The notes below the pieces were generated by a model that saw only the letters and a program-made list of their open reading frames with translations, did not search any database and was not told the DNA's origin. Shown piece after piece: positions 53,537 through 62,227 of a DNA stretch of 64,000 bases. Position numbers and translations under genes: made by a program. Origin of the DNA: Nostoc sp. FACHB-280. GTDB taxonomy: Bacteria; Cyanobacteriota; Cyanobacteriia; Cyanobacteriales; Nostocaceae. The stretch lies in contig NZ_JACJSD010000002.1 in the NCBI RefSeq assembly GCF_014697615.1, positions 62,001 through 126,000 on the forward strand, given 5' to 3'. How positions within the stretch are numbered: position 1 is the stretch's first letter; the number at the start of each line of letters is the position of its first letter.

Positions 53537-53662
53537 GTGTGCAACTTTTTCTCAAACCTAACCACCAACCCCTTCCCTACGAGAGAAGGGGAGCAAGATT
53601 CAAAGCCTCTCCCCGAAACGGAGAGAGGTTTGGAGAGGGGTTTCAAGAATGAGTCGCACATC
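53537..53662. repeat. Long interspersed repeat (CCCCTTCCCT / GGAGAGGGG), copy 2
   Basis: It has the same block order as 15113-15240: GTGCAACTTTTTC, AACCCCTTCCCTACGAG, CAAAGCCTCTCCCC, GGTTTGGAGAGGGGTT, GCACATCGCGTGAG. It lies upstream of the TPR gene and is followed by tandem CCTCCTGCCT units at 53727-53752. Confidence 0.75.
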
Positions 53663-53760
53663 GCGTGAGATTAGGACTTTTTTCAAAGTTGCATGGCAGG
53701 AAAAGTAATACTTTTACCTTCTGCCTTCTGCCTCCTGCCTCCTGCCTCCTGCTATATCAT

Positions 53761-54480
53761 TTATACTTCACAGGCTGCGGTAACTAAGGATAAAGCAACG
53801 ATGGGTGCAGTAACGGTGCGGAGAACACGACGACCGAGGGATACAGCTTGAAAACCAGAAGCGATCGCATTTGCAATTTCCGGTTCTGTCCATCCACCTT
53901 CGGGGCCTGTAGCAATAATTAGTTCACTGTCATTTGTTCTTTGTTCTTTGTTTGGTAAGCAATGTAGAAGGTGAGGATAGTTACCCCGCGCTTCACAGAT
54001 ATACTTATGACCATTAACTGTTGACAAAGCCTCACTAAAAGCCACTGGTTCTAAAATTGTGGGGACAAAAGCACGTTCTGATTGTTCAGCCGCTTCAGCT
54101 GCAATCCGCCGCCAACGTTCGAGTTTTTGGGGACTCGGATGAAGAAGAGTGCGATCGCTAATTACTGGAGCAATACAAGTTACACCAATTTCCGTACAGC
54201 AGCGCACAACTTCATCAAAACCACTGCCTTTGGGCAATGCCATCATTAGTGTAATTGTTACAGGTAATTCTGTAGTTACGGAAAGAGTTTCTAAAACCTG
54301 AGCTTGTTTTCCTGTTAATTGCGTTAACAACCATTTACCCATCCCATCCATCGCAATAAAGCGATCGCCCTCACGCAAACGCAAGACCCGCCCTAGATAA
54401 TGTAATTGTTGGGGTGTCAGTAAAATTTGGTCTTGTTGAAATTGAGCAGGTGCGATCGCGATTCTTTGTAGTTGAGCCAT
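53761..54480 (-). CDS. rsmE: 16S rRNA (uracil-1498-N3)-methyltransferase
   Basis: 239 residues from MAQLQRIAIAP (54480); an upstream in-frame start at 54513 is unlikely. It has the RsmE/SPOUT pattern: HYLGRVLRLREGDRF near the N-terminus, KGSGFDEVVRCCTEIGV, ERWRRIAAEAAEQSERAFVP, and the SAM-binding knot IIATGPEGGWTEPEI and VSLGRRVLRTVTAPIVAL. It methylates U1498 of 16S rRNA. Confidence 0.93.
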   Translation of the reverse strand: MAQLQRIAIAPAQFQQDQILLTPQQLHYLGRVLRLREGDRFIAMDGMGKWLLTQLTGKQAQVLETLSVTTELPVTITLMMALPKGSGFDEVVRCCTEIGVTCIAPVISDRTLLHPSPQKLERWRRIAAEAAEQSERAFVPTILEPVAFSEALSTVNGHKYICEARGNYPHLLHCLPNKEQRTNDSELIIATGPEGGWTEPEIANAIASGFQAVSLGRRVLRTVTAPIVALSLVTAACEV

Positions 54481-54576
54481 GCTAATTTGTTTTTGATCAG
54501 AGAAAACAAGCAAGAATCTGTGGTAATTAATTATTGATGCTAAACTTTTCCCTGAAAAGCAACTAACAATAAACTG

Positions 54577-55944
54577 TTACCTGTTACCTGTTACCTGTTC
54601 CCTCTCCCGAAGAGATTTGATTTTCACCTTCAGTCCATTTTCGGGACGTAACGTAATAGAAGGCTGCGGTACAATTGGATATCCTGGCACTAAATCTATT
54701 TGGAAGCTTTGAGCAATAGTAGCTAATAATAAAGCCGCTTCCATTTGAGCGAAACCTTTCCCAATACAAATTCTCGGCCCATCACCAAAAGGAAAATATA
54801 CTCCTTTGGGTAGTTGTTTTTCTAATTCTTGTGTCCAACGTTCTGGTTGGAAAGCTTCTGGATTCTCAAAATATTTTGGATGACGGTGCATTACCCATTG
54901 GCTAATCATAATTGATGTACCTTGGGGAATTTCGTAATCGCCAATTTGGGTATCTACTGCGGCTTCTCGTCCCATCAAAGATACGGGAGGATATAACCGC
55001 ATCGATTCTTTGATGACTTGCTGTGTATAAACTAACTTTCCTAAGTCTTCTAATGTGGGTAACTTTCCTTGCAAGACTTGATCAAGTTCTAATTGTAATT
55101 TTTCCCGAACTTCAAGATTTTGTGCCAAAAGCATCCATGTCCAAGATAAAGTATTGGCTGTAGTTTCATGACCTGCCAGCATTAAGGTAGCAACTTCATC
55201 CCGCAGCAATTTATCATCCATTTGTTGATCTGTTTGTTCATCTTTCGCTTCCATTAACATCGTCAACAAATCATGAGTTTTTTCTTGGCTATGGCGACGT
55301 TCTTGAATCAGTTTATAAATCGCTTCGTCCATCTGGGCAATAGCATGACGATAATTGATATTTTCTGGTCTGGGAAACCACTCCCACACCAGAAAATTTT
55401 GCTTGCGCTTACTCTCAAACCAATCCATAGCGACATCTAGTGCATTAGCTACCACCTTGGCTTCACCTGCATCCACCTCAGCACTAAATATGCACATCAT
55501 CACAATTGCTAACGTCAACCGCATCATATCTGCGTGAATATCACGGGTTTCGCCATCATGCCAAGTTTGTAACATTTGCTTGGCGTACTCCACCATGATT
55601 TGGCTATATCCATTAATTCGTTTTTGGTGAAATACTGGTTGGGCGAGACGACGTTGCCAAAACCAAGATTCTCCTTCTGCTGTTAATAAACCATCTCCTA
55701 AAAGAGTTTTTAAACTACGTAAGCCTCGGCTTTTAATAAAATCATTGCGATTTTTGAGAACTTCTTCTATATAGTCAGGATTAGTTACTAAACAAGCAGG
55801 TGTTAACCCCAACTGCAAGGGAATAATATCACCATAATCACGACAGCGGCTGAGAAACCCTAATGGGTCTTGTCCCAGTTCTAGTAAATGACCAACAATA
55901 GAATTAACTGGTGGTGCTGATAACTCAAATACATCTTGAGACAT
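54577..55944 (-). CDS. Cytochrome P450, CYP110-like
   Basis: About 455 residues from MSQDVFELSAPPVN (55944); in-frame codons up to 55977 would add 11. All P450 landmarks are present: I-helix AGHETTANTLSWTW, KESMRLYPP (ExxR), the PERF-like PERW and the heme loop FGDGPRICIGKGFAQME with the ligand Cys. CYP110 members in Nostoc hydroxylate fatty acids or terpenes. Ferredoxin/reductase partners are not in the window. No membrane anchor is seen. Confidence 0.92.
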   Translation of the reverse strand: MSQDVFELSAPPVNSIVGHLLELGQDPLGFLSRCRDYGDIIPLQLGLTPACLVTNPDYIEEVLKNRNDFIKSRGLRSLKTLLGDGLLTAEGESWFWQRRLAQPVFHQKRINGYSQIMVEYAKQMLQTWHDGETRDIHADMMRLTLAIVMMCIFSAEVDAGEAKVVANALDVAMDWFESKRKQNFLVWEWFPRPENINYRHAIAQMDEAIYKLIQERRHSQEKTHDLLTMLMEAKDEQTDQQMDDKLLRDEVATLMLAGHETTANTLSWTWMLLAQNLEVREKLQLELDQVLQGKLPTLEDLGKLVYTQQVIKESMRLYPPVSLMGREAAVDTQIGDYEIPQGTSIMISQWVMHRHPKYFENPEAFQPERWTQELEKQLPKGVYFPFGDGPRICIGKGFAQMEAALLLATIAQSFQIDLVPGYPIVPQPSITLRPENGLKVKIKSLREREQVTGNR

Positions 55945-56279
55945 AGAAAAACTTTGTTTTAGTTTGTATCTCCTCAAGTAGATTAGTGCAGTGGATGTAT
56001 AAAAGTCTTCATAACAAAGATGGATTTAACTATATCGATAGGTATAAAAATATCTAAATTTTGAGAAGTTTAAAGTCTAGTTATTCAAAAAATATTTCTT
56101 CTTACTACATCACACATACCGAGGCAAGAGTATTTTCTGATTTGTTATGATTTCTGCGAGTGTTTTAGGAGGCTGAAAGCGAAACATCTGCTTTTTCTTT
56201 TTTGCTCACTCCAGTAGGGTGCGAAGATAACTACCAAAGCCAACATCCAGTAAAGCAACATCACCAATCAAGTTGAGCG
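55945..56279. other. Divergent promoter region
   Basis: About 335 bp between the P450 gene (leftward) and the hydrolase gene (rightward), AT-rich, with no ORF. It should contain both promoters. No clear operator was recognised. Confidence 0.4.
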
Positions 56280-58046
56280 ATGAATAGTTTATTGATGAAT
56301 TGGGTTAGCACCCTGAAAAGAAATTCGCTCTTATTATTTCTCTCGACATTGTTACCCATATTGGGAATTAATACATCAGTCAAAGCAGCAGAACGCGTTT
56401 ATCTTTCATATTCAGTTTTAGAGCTTTCTGTTTCTGTGACTGCTTTAGAAAATTATGCCAAAAAAGGAATTATTGATGATGAATTAGCAATTTATCAGCA
56501 ATATATTCCTGCACAACAGTTTCAGAAATTACGAGGCATTTTAATTACACCTGTAAAATCTAGCCCGGTGGTGGTGTCACAGTTTCTTTCCACACCACAA
56601 GGAGAATTTTTACTCCGCCGTTTTACAGAAGTAATTCAAAGTAAATCGCCGCCGACACAACCGATATTAGATGAAATGCGTTCGGCGTTTATTTTGGCAG
56701 TTGCAGAACCAGAAGGATTAACGTTATTAAATCTTTTACGCAAATATCCGGCTAACATTATTCGTATTGATTTAGGGCGTAGTTTTACAATTGCCACAGA
56801 ACTAGAAAAGTTACTTAAAACTACTAATCAAGCGATCGCCACAGTTACCAAACAGTCTAATCTAGAAGCTATCACCATCCCCAAGCCTAGCAATTTCTCA
56901 CAACTACCAGATTTGCAAAAACCAGGAAGATTGAAGTCACAAAAATATACATTGAATTATTTTGACTCCGCCCGTAATCGCAGATTATTAACTGATATTT
57001 ATCTTCCTCAGATTTTACTTCCTGCACCAGTAGTTGTCATTTCACATGGTTTAGGTACAGATAGTAGTAACTTTCAATATTTAGCGACTCATTTGGCTTC
57101 TTATGGGTTTGCTGTAGTTGTTCCCAACCATCCAGGGAGCGAAAGCAAACAACAAGCACAAGCTACAGAATTAGTTACAGCCGATGAATTTCAAAACCGA
57201 CCTTTAGATATTAAATATATCTTAAATCAGCTAGAAAAAAGTAATAAATTAGATGCTCGCTTGCAAGGTAAACTCAACTTACAACAAGTAGGAGTTGTTG
57301 GTCATTCTTTAGGTGGTTATACAGCTTTGGCTTTGGCAGGGGCAAAAATTAATTTTGCCCAACTCAAACAAGATTGTACAACTGAGGCGCTGCGACAAAC
57401 TTGGAATATGTCTTTATTATTTCAGTGTCGCGCCTTAGAATTACCTCATCAATCTGTTAATTACAATTTACAAGATAATCGAGTAAAAGCTGCGATCGCT
57501 ATCAACCCAATTACTAGTTCTATTTTTGGCAAAACTGGTTTAAGCCAAATCAAAACACCAGTGATGATTGTTGCTAGTAGCAATGATACAGTTGCACCCG
57601 CTTTGTTTGAGCAAATTTTACCTTTTTCTTGGTTCAGCAATCCCCAAAAATATCTTGTCACCCTTGTCGGTGGAACTCACTTTTCTACTATTGGGGAGGG
57701 AAATCTTGGTTCTGGACAAATAGCATTACCAGCTGATGTAGTTGGTGATGTTTTACAAGCGCGTCGTTATATTAATGCTTTTAGTGTGCCATTTTTTCAG
57801 ACTTATATTGCCAAACAGCCACAATATGTCTCTTATCTCCATCCCGCTTACGCCCAAAAAATTTCTAGTCTCACTTTAGGGTTAAATGTGGTTCAATCTC
57901 TCAGCCAGACTGAATTATCTCAAGTTATAACTGGGGAATTTGCTCATACTAAACGCTTAAAAAAACTACCTTATTCCATAGCCCATTTTGGGTTTTTGTT
58001 ATTAAATATTGGCTTGTCGTTGCTTTATGTAATGATTTTTTGGTAA
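56280..58046 (+). CDS. Secreted or membrane alpha/beta hydrolase with DUF1400-like N-terminus
   Basis: 588 residues. A signal-like hydrophobic stretch (about 17-37, NSLLLFLSTLLPILGI, then SVKAAERVYLSY) leads to an N-terminal domain of the DUF1400 type (about 40-165, YSVLELSVSVTALENYAKKG). A hydrolase core follows: PVVVISHGLGTDSSNF, AVVVPNHPG, the nucleophile VVGHSLGGYTALALAG, an Asp in VASSNDTVAPA and His in LVGGTHFSTI. The C-terminus has one hydrophobic segment. The layout is common in cyanobacteria (PAF-acetylhydrolase/dienelactone-hydrolase-like). Substrate unknown. Confidence 0.85.
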   Translation: MNSLLMNWVSTLKRNSLLLFLSTLLPILGINTSVKAAERVYLSYSVLELSVSVTALENYAKKGIIDDELAIYQQYIPAQQFQKLRGILITPVKSSPVVVSQFLSTPQGEFLLRRFTEVIQSKSPPTQPILDEMRSAFILAVAEPEGLTLLNLLRKYPANIIRIDLGRSFTIATELEKLLKTTNQAIATVTKQSNLEAITIPKPSNFSQLPDLQKPGRLKSQKYTLNYFDSARNRRLLTDIYLPQILLPAPVVVISHGLGTDSSNFQYLATHLASYGFAVVVPNHPGSESKQQAQATELVTADEFQNRPLDIKYILNQLEKSNKLDARLQGKLNLQQVGVVGHSLGGYTALALAGAKINFAQLKQDCTTEALRQTWNMSLLFQCRALELPHQSVNYNLQDNRVKAAIAINPITSSIFGKTGLSQIKTPVMIVASSNDTVAPALFEQILPFSWFSNPQKYLVTLVGGTHFSTIGEGNLGSGQIALPADVVGDVLQARRYINAFSVPFFQTYIAKQPQYVSYLHPAYAQKISSLTLGLNVVQSLSQTELSQVITGEFAHTKRLKKLPYSIAHFGFLLLNIGLSLLYVMIFW

Positions 58047-58111
58047 TAATGTCATGAACACAAACACCCGATTTTTAAGCAATCGGGTGTCTTATGGTTA
58101 ATTTGTACTAA

Positions 58112-58606
58112 TTAAGCCGGAATAAATTTCAATGCCACACCATTCATACAATAACGCTGACCAGTAGGTGCAGGGCCATCAGGAAATACATGGCCTAAAT
58201 GTCCACCGCAACGACGACAATGAACTTCTATGCGGGTCATGAATAATGAACGATCTACAGTAGTAGCGATCGCACCTTCAATTGGTTGAAAGAAACTTGG
58301 CCAGCCAGTACCACTATTAAATTTGGTATCAGATTTAAACAGTGGTAAGTCACAAGCTGCACATAAATAAGTACCTTCCGCATACTGCTTATCCAGAGAA
58401 CTTGTAAAAGCCCGTTCAGTTCCATGTTTACGTAAAACACGAAACTGTTCTGGTGTTAAAATACTGCGCCATTCATCTTCAGATTTGGTAACTTCAAACT
58501 CAGTGTTAGAACTTGTCACGATTTCTGACCTCGGATTAATAAACTGGGATAATAAGGCTGCACCTGCTAACACGGCACTTGCCTCTAAAAAATAACGTTT
58601 TTTCAT
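58112..58606 (-). CDS. msrB: Peptide-methionine (R)-S-oxide reductase, exported
   Basis: 164 residues. The N-terminal hydrophobic stretch (EASAVLAGAALLSQF) suggests export or a membrane anchor. The MsrB domain has zinc CxxC pairs (CAACDLP and CRRCGGHLG), FNSGTGWPSFF and the catalytic Cys in RYCMNGVALKF. It repairs methionine-R-sulfoxide, here probably in the periplasm or lumen. MsrA is not adjacent. Confidence 0.93.
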   Translation of the reverse strand: MKKRYFLEASAVLAGAALLSQFINPRSEIVTSSNTEFEVTKSEDEWRSILTPEQFRVLRKHGTERAFTSSLDKQYAEGTYLCAACDLPLFKSDTKFNSGTGWPSFFQPIEGAIATTVDRSLFMTRIEVHCRRCGGHLGHVFPDGPAPTGQRYCMNGVALKFIPA

Positions 58607-58787
58607 ATATCTATTATGAGTTTTTGCTTAATTACATTTCAATGTAACTAGGGATTTCTCATTCTCAGTCATACAAGCTGGCTTTTTCACTGTCATCATA
58701 CTTCCACGGAAAATATTACAGCAGATTCGGAGTTTAGGCAGTACAGTGTCAAAATATTAAGTGTAAACTTTGCTCAAAAACGCAATT

Positions 58788-59072
58788 ATGCCTAAAGCAA
58801 TCTGGAACGGTGCAACTTTAGCCGAAAGCGACAAGACTATAGTAGTGGAAGGTAATCATTATTTTCCTCCCGACGCAATTAATAAGCAGTATTTCCAAGA
58901 CAGTAGCACCCACACCACTTGTCCCTGGAAAGGTGTTGCTAGTTACTACAGCATCGCAGTTGATGGACAGGTTAATCAAGATGCTGCTTGGTACTATCCC
59001 AGCGCCAAGGAAAAAGCGAAAAATATTGAAGGTTACGTCGCTTTCTGGAAAGGTGTAAAAGTCGAAGCTTAA
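58788..59072 (+). CDS. DUF427 family protein
   Basis: 94 residues from MPKAIWNGATLAESDKTI (58788). The sequence has the DUF427 landmarks YFPPDAINKQYF, THTTCPWKGVASYY and AAWYYPSAKEKAKNIEGYVAFW. It is a small soluble beta-rich protein, widespread in bacteria, without a settled function. Confidence 0.88.
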   Translation: MPKAIWNGATLAESDKTIVVEGNHYFPPDAINKQYFQDSSTHTTCPWKGVASYYSIAVDGQVNQDAAWYYPSAKEKAKNIEGYVAFWKGVKVEA

Positions 59073-59166
59073 TTGAATACGCTTCCGGCTTATTTGCTGA
59101 GACTGGATGATTTACAAAGTTTCAGTGAATAAGCCTTTTTTGCTGATAAATCATTGTGTTCTTGGT

Positions 59167-59766
59167 TCAGATGATTTCATTTTCCGGCTCAACCAGATCA
59201 AAATTGACTTTGTTATATAAATCTTGTAAGGAAATCTCAAAAGGTACAGATGCAAATGCGATCGCATTATCTTCTTCATCATACTCTCGCAGATTCCATT
59301 GTTTTTTCCCAATCTTAGAAAACTGCTCTACATGAACTCGATATTGGTCAATTAAGAGATATTCTTGAAACGTGGGAATTGTGCGATACGCCGCAAACTT
59401 ATCCTCATAATCATAATTTTTCGTAGATTTTGATAGCACTTCTACAATAATTTGCGGATTAGTAATAATATCTTGGCGATTGTTAAAAAATTCCGGTTCA
59501 CCTGCGATAATCATCACATCTGGGTATGTATAAATCCGTTTTTGTGATATCCATAGACGGACATCGCCCACAAATACCTCGTAATTTTGCTGTCTAAATG
59601 CAAAATTTAACACCGAACCAAGATTAAGTGATATTCGAGCGTGATTAACTGTTCCACCTGCCATTGGAATTATTTGTCCATCAATATATTCACTTTTATA
59701 TTCAGCCGCTTCCTCTAACTGTAAATATTCCTCTGGGGTGTAGTATTGCTGTTGTGTAACTTGCAT
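59167..59766 (-). CDS. Uma2 family (PD-(D/E)XK-like) endonuclease-fold protein
   Basis: 199 residues. The pattern EEYLQLEEAAEYKSEYIDGQIIPMAGG, SLNLGSVL, VFVGDVRLWI, YPDVMIIAGEPEFF and IIVEVLSKSTKNYDYEDKF is the Uma2/DUF820 family, very expanded in filamentous cyanobacteria. Putative nuclease residues are the Asp of YPDV and Glu of VEVLS. Actual activity is rarely known. Monocistronic. Confidence 0.88.
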   Translation of the reverse strand: MQVTQQQYYTPEEYLQLEEAAEYKSEYIDGQIIPMAGGTVNHARISLNLGSVLNFAFRQQNYEVFVGDVRLWISQKRIYTYPDVMIIAGEPEFFNNRQDIITNPQIIVEVLSKSTKNYDYEDKFAAYRTIPTFQEYLLIDQYRVHVEQFSKIGKKQWNLREYDEEDNAIAFASVPFEISLQDLYNKVNFDLVEPENEII

Positions 59767-59861
59767 AGCTTTTACCCATATCTACTCAACAGTGTAACTT
59801 GGTTCTCTAACAAAAAAGGTGTGTTCTACCATTGCAGAAACACACCCTCAATACTCTGCGT

Positions 59862-62120
59862 TTAAATCTTAATATCCAAAGTCCGCACTAAAAACGCCCA
59901 TTTATCCGCCGCTTCCTCAATGATTTTGGTGGTTGGTTTACCTGCGCCATGTCCAGCTTTTGTCTCAATTCTAATTAATACTGGTGCATCACCTTGATGG
60001 GCTGCTTGCAAAGCCGCCGCAAATTTGAAACTATGGGCAGGTACAACGCGATCATCGTGATCTGCGGTAGTAATTAAAGTGGCAGGATAAGCTGTCTTTG
60101 GTTTGAGGTTATGCAAGGGTGAATAAGCATAAAGTGTTTTGAAATCTTCAGGATTATCGGGTGAACCATATTCTTTAGTCCAAGCCCAGCCGATAGTAAA
60201 TTTATGGAAGCGCAACATATCCATGACACCAACGGCTGGTAATGCTGCACCAAATAAATCCGGGCGTTGTGTCATACAAGCACCCACTAATAAACCACCA
60301 TTACTACCACCTGCGATCGCTAGTTTGGTAGTTCTGGTATATTTATTCGCAATTAGCCATTCCGCCGCTGCAATAAAATCATCAAAGACATTTTGTTTTT
60401 TCTCTTTCATCCCGGCTTGATGCCATTCTTCGCCATATTCGCCACCACCACGCAGATTTGGCATAGCATAAACACCACCCATTTCCATCCACACCAACAG
60501 ACTCACAGAAAAAGTCGGTGTTAACGAGATATTAAACCCACCGTAGGCATAAAGATAAGTCGGATTATTCCCATCTAATTTAATGCCTTTTTTGTGAGTA
60601 ATAAACATTGGCACCTTTGTGCCATCTTTGCTGTGATAAAATACTTGCTTGGTTTCATAATCATCAGGATTAAAGCCGACTTTTGGTTGACGAAACAACT
60701 GACTTTTTCCTGTCACCATATCGTAGCGGTAAATTGTGCCTGGAGTCGTAAAACTAGTGAAACTATAAAAAGTCTCTTTATCATGACGTTTCCCACCAAA
60801 ACCACCAACTGAACCAACTCCAGGTAATTCTACCTCGCGGACAAATGCACCTTTCAAGTCAAAGATTTTAATTTGCGATCGCGCATCTTGCAAATAATCA
60901 GCCACAAACTGATTATTGAGGATATTGACACTTTCTAAAGTCGCTTGACTTTGGGGAATAATTTCTTGCCATGCTGATTTATCGGGTTTATTAATATCAA
61001 TGGCAATCACCTTTCCCCGTGGCGCATTTAAATCTGTGCGGAAATAAAAAACACTATCATCATTATCAATAAAGCTATAATCTGCCTCAAACTCGCTGAT
61101 TAATTCCACAACTTCCGCATCGGGATTCTTTAAATCTTTATAAAATACTAAATTGCGCGAGTCAGTTCCCAACCACACAGAAATAATTAAAAAGCGTCCA
61201 TCCTCTGTGACACCACCGCCAAATCCCCATTCTTTTTGGTCAGGACGTTGATAAATTAAAATGTCTTCTGATTGGGGTTTACCTAATTTGTGATAATACA
61301 GCTTTTGATAATAGTTAACATCTTCTAACTGAGTTTTAGAATTTGGCTCATCATAGCGACTGTAAAAAAATCCTTGGTTGTCAGTTGTCCAAGATGCACC
61401 TGAAAATTTAATCCACTTCAAATGGTCGGCTAAATCTTTACCTGTGGCTACATCACGGACTTTCCATTCTTGCCAATCAGAACCAGAAGTTGCCAAACCA
61501 TAAGCTAAAAGTTTACCATCATCGCTAATTGATAATCCTGATAAAGCAACCGTTCCATCCGCAGAAAGTTTATTTGGATCAAGTAAAACTTGCGGTTCGT
61601 CATCTAGACTTTTTAAAGTGTACAGTATGCTTTGATTTTGTAGCCCGTTGTTTTTGAAATAAAAATAGCGTTCTGTAGAACCGTCTTGCAGAGATTCGCC
61701 TTCTTTAAATGGGATACCATACTTTTCATAATCCCAAAGTTTAGTTAAGCGTTGTTTAATTTTGTCACGAGCCGGAATTTCACCTAAAAAGTCAAAAGTA
61801 ATCTTATTTTGAGCATCAATCCAAGCTTTCGTTTCTTCAGAATCAGAATTTTCCAACCAACGGTAAGGATCTGCAACGACAGTTCCGTGGTAGTTATCCA
61901 CTTGTTCGCTTTTGGGGGTAGCTGGATATGTAATCTGTTTTGCTGTTGACATAGTTGGGGATACCATTCTTCTCTGTACATGGTAATCAGATTTCTCCAG
62001 CTTGTGGTAGCTGGCTAAAGCTACAGGTACAATCCCAGGCTGCACACTCCAGTAACACACCAAAACTATGGTCAAAAAAGTTACAAAAAATCGGACAATC
62101 CTGGCAAGCAATTTCATCAT
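59862..62120 (-). CDS. Prolyl oligopeptidase (S9A), with signal sequence
   Basis: 752 residues. A hydrophobic N-terminus (about 8-36, IVRFFVTFLTIVLVCYW) suggests export. Mature features start ITYPATPKSEQVDNYHG and DPYRWLENSDSEETKAW, then a seven-blade propeller and the peptidase domain: nucleophile AGGSNGGLLVGACM, Asp in TADHDDRVVPAHS and His in ETKAGHGAGKPTTK. It cuts short Pro-containing peptides. The exported form suggests peptide scavenging in the periplasm. Confidence 0.94.
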   Translation of the reverse strand: MMKLLARIVRFFVTFLTIVLVCYWSVQPGIVPVALASYHKLEKSDYHVQRRMVSPTMSTAKQITYPATPKSEQVDNYHGTVVADPYRWLENSDSEETKAWIDAQNKITFDFLGEIPARDKIKQRLTKLWDYEKYGIPFKEGESLQDGSTERYFYFKNNGLQNQSILYTLKSLDDEPQVLLDPNKLSADGTVALSGLSISDDGKLLAYGLATSGSDWQEWKVRDVATGKDLADHLKWIKFSGASWTTDNQGFFYSRYDEPNSKTQLEDVNYYQKLYYHKLGKPQSEDILIYQRPDQKEWGFGGGVTEDGRFLIISVWLGTDSRNLVFYKDLKNPDAEVVELISEFEADYSFIDNDDSVFYFRTDLNAPRGKVIAIDINKPDKSAWQEIIPQSQATLESVNILNNQFVADYLQDARSQIKIFDLKGAFVREVELPGVGSVGGFGGKRHDKETFYSFTSFTTPGTIYRYDMVTGKSQLFRQPKVGFNPDDYETKQVFYHSKDGTKVPMFITHKKGIKLDGNNPTYLYAYGGFNISLTPTFSVSLLVWMEMGGVYAMPNLRGGGEYGEEWHQAGMKEKKQNVFDDFIAAAEWLIANKYTRTTKLAIAGGSNGGLLVGACMTQRPDLFGAALPAVGVMDMLRFHKFTIGWAWTKEYGSPDNPEDFKTLYAYSPLHNLKPKTAYPATLITTADHDDRVVPAHSFKFAAALQAAHQGDAPVLIRIETKAGHGAGKPTTKIIEEAADKWAFLVRTLDIKI

Positions 62121-62227
62121 AGAAATAGTAGATTCAGAACAGAGCTACATCTAGTAAAAACAGTATGACTTACACTCCGCCCAGGCTACTTAGCTTTGAG
62201 GACTTTGTTAACCAATACGCTATGTCT

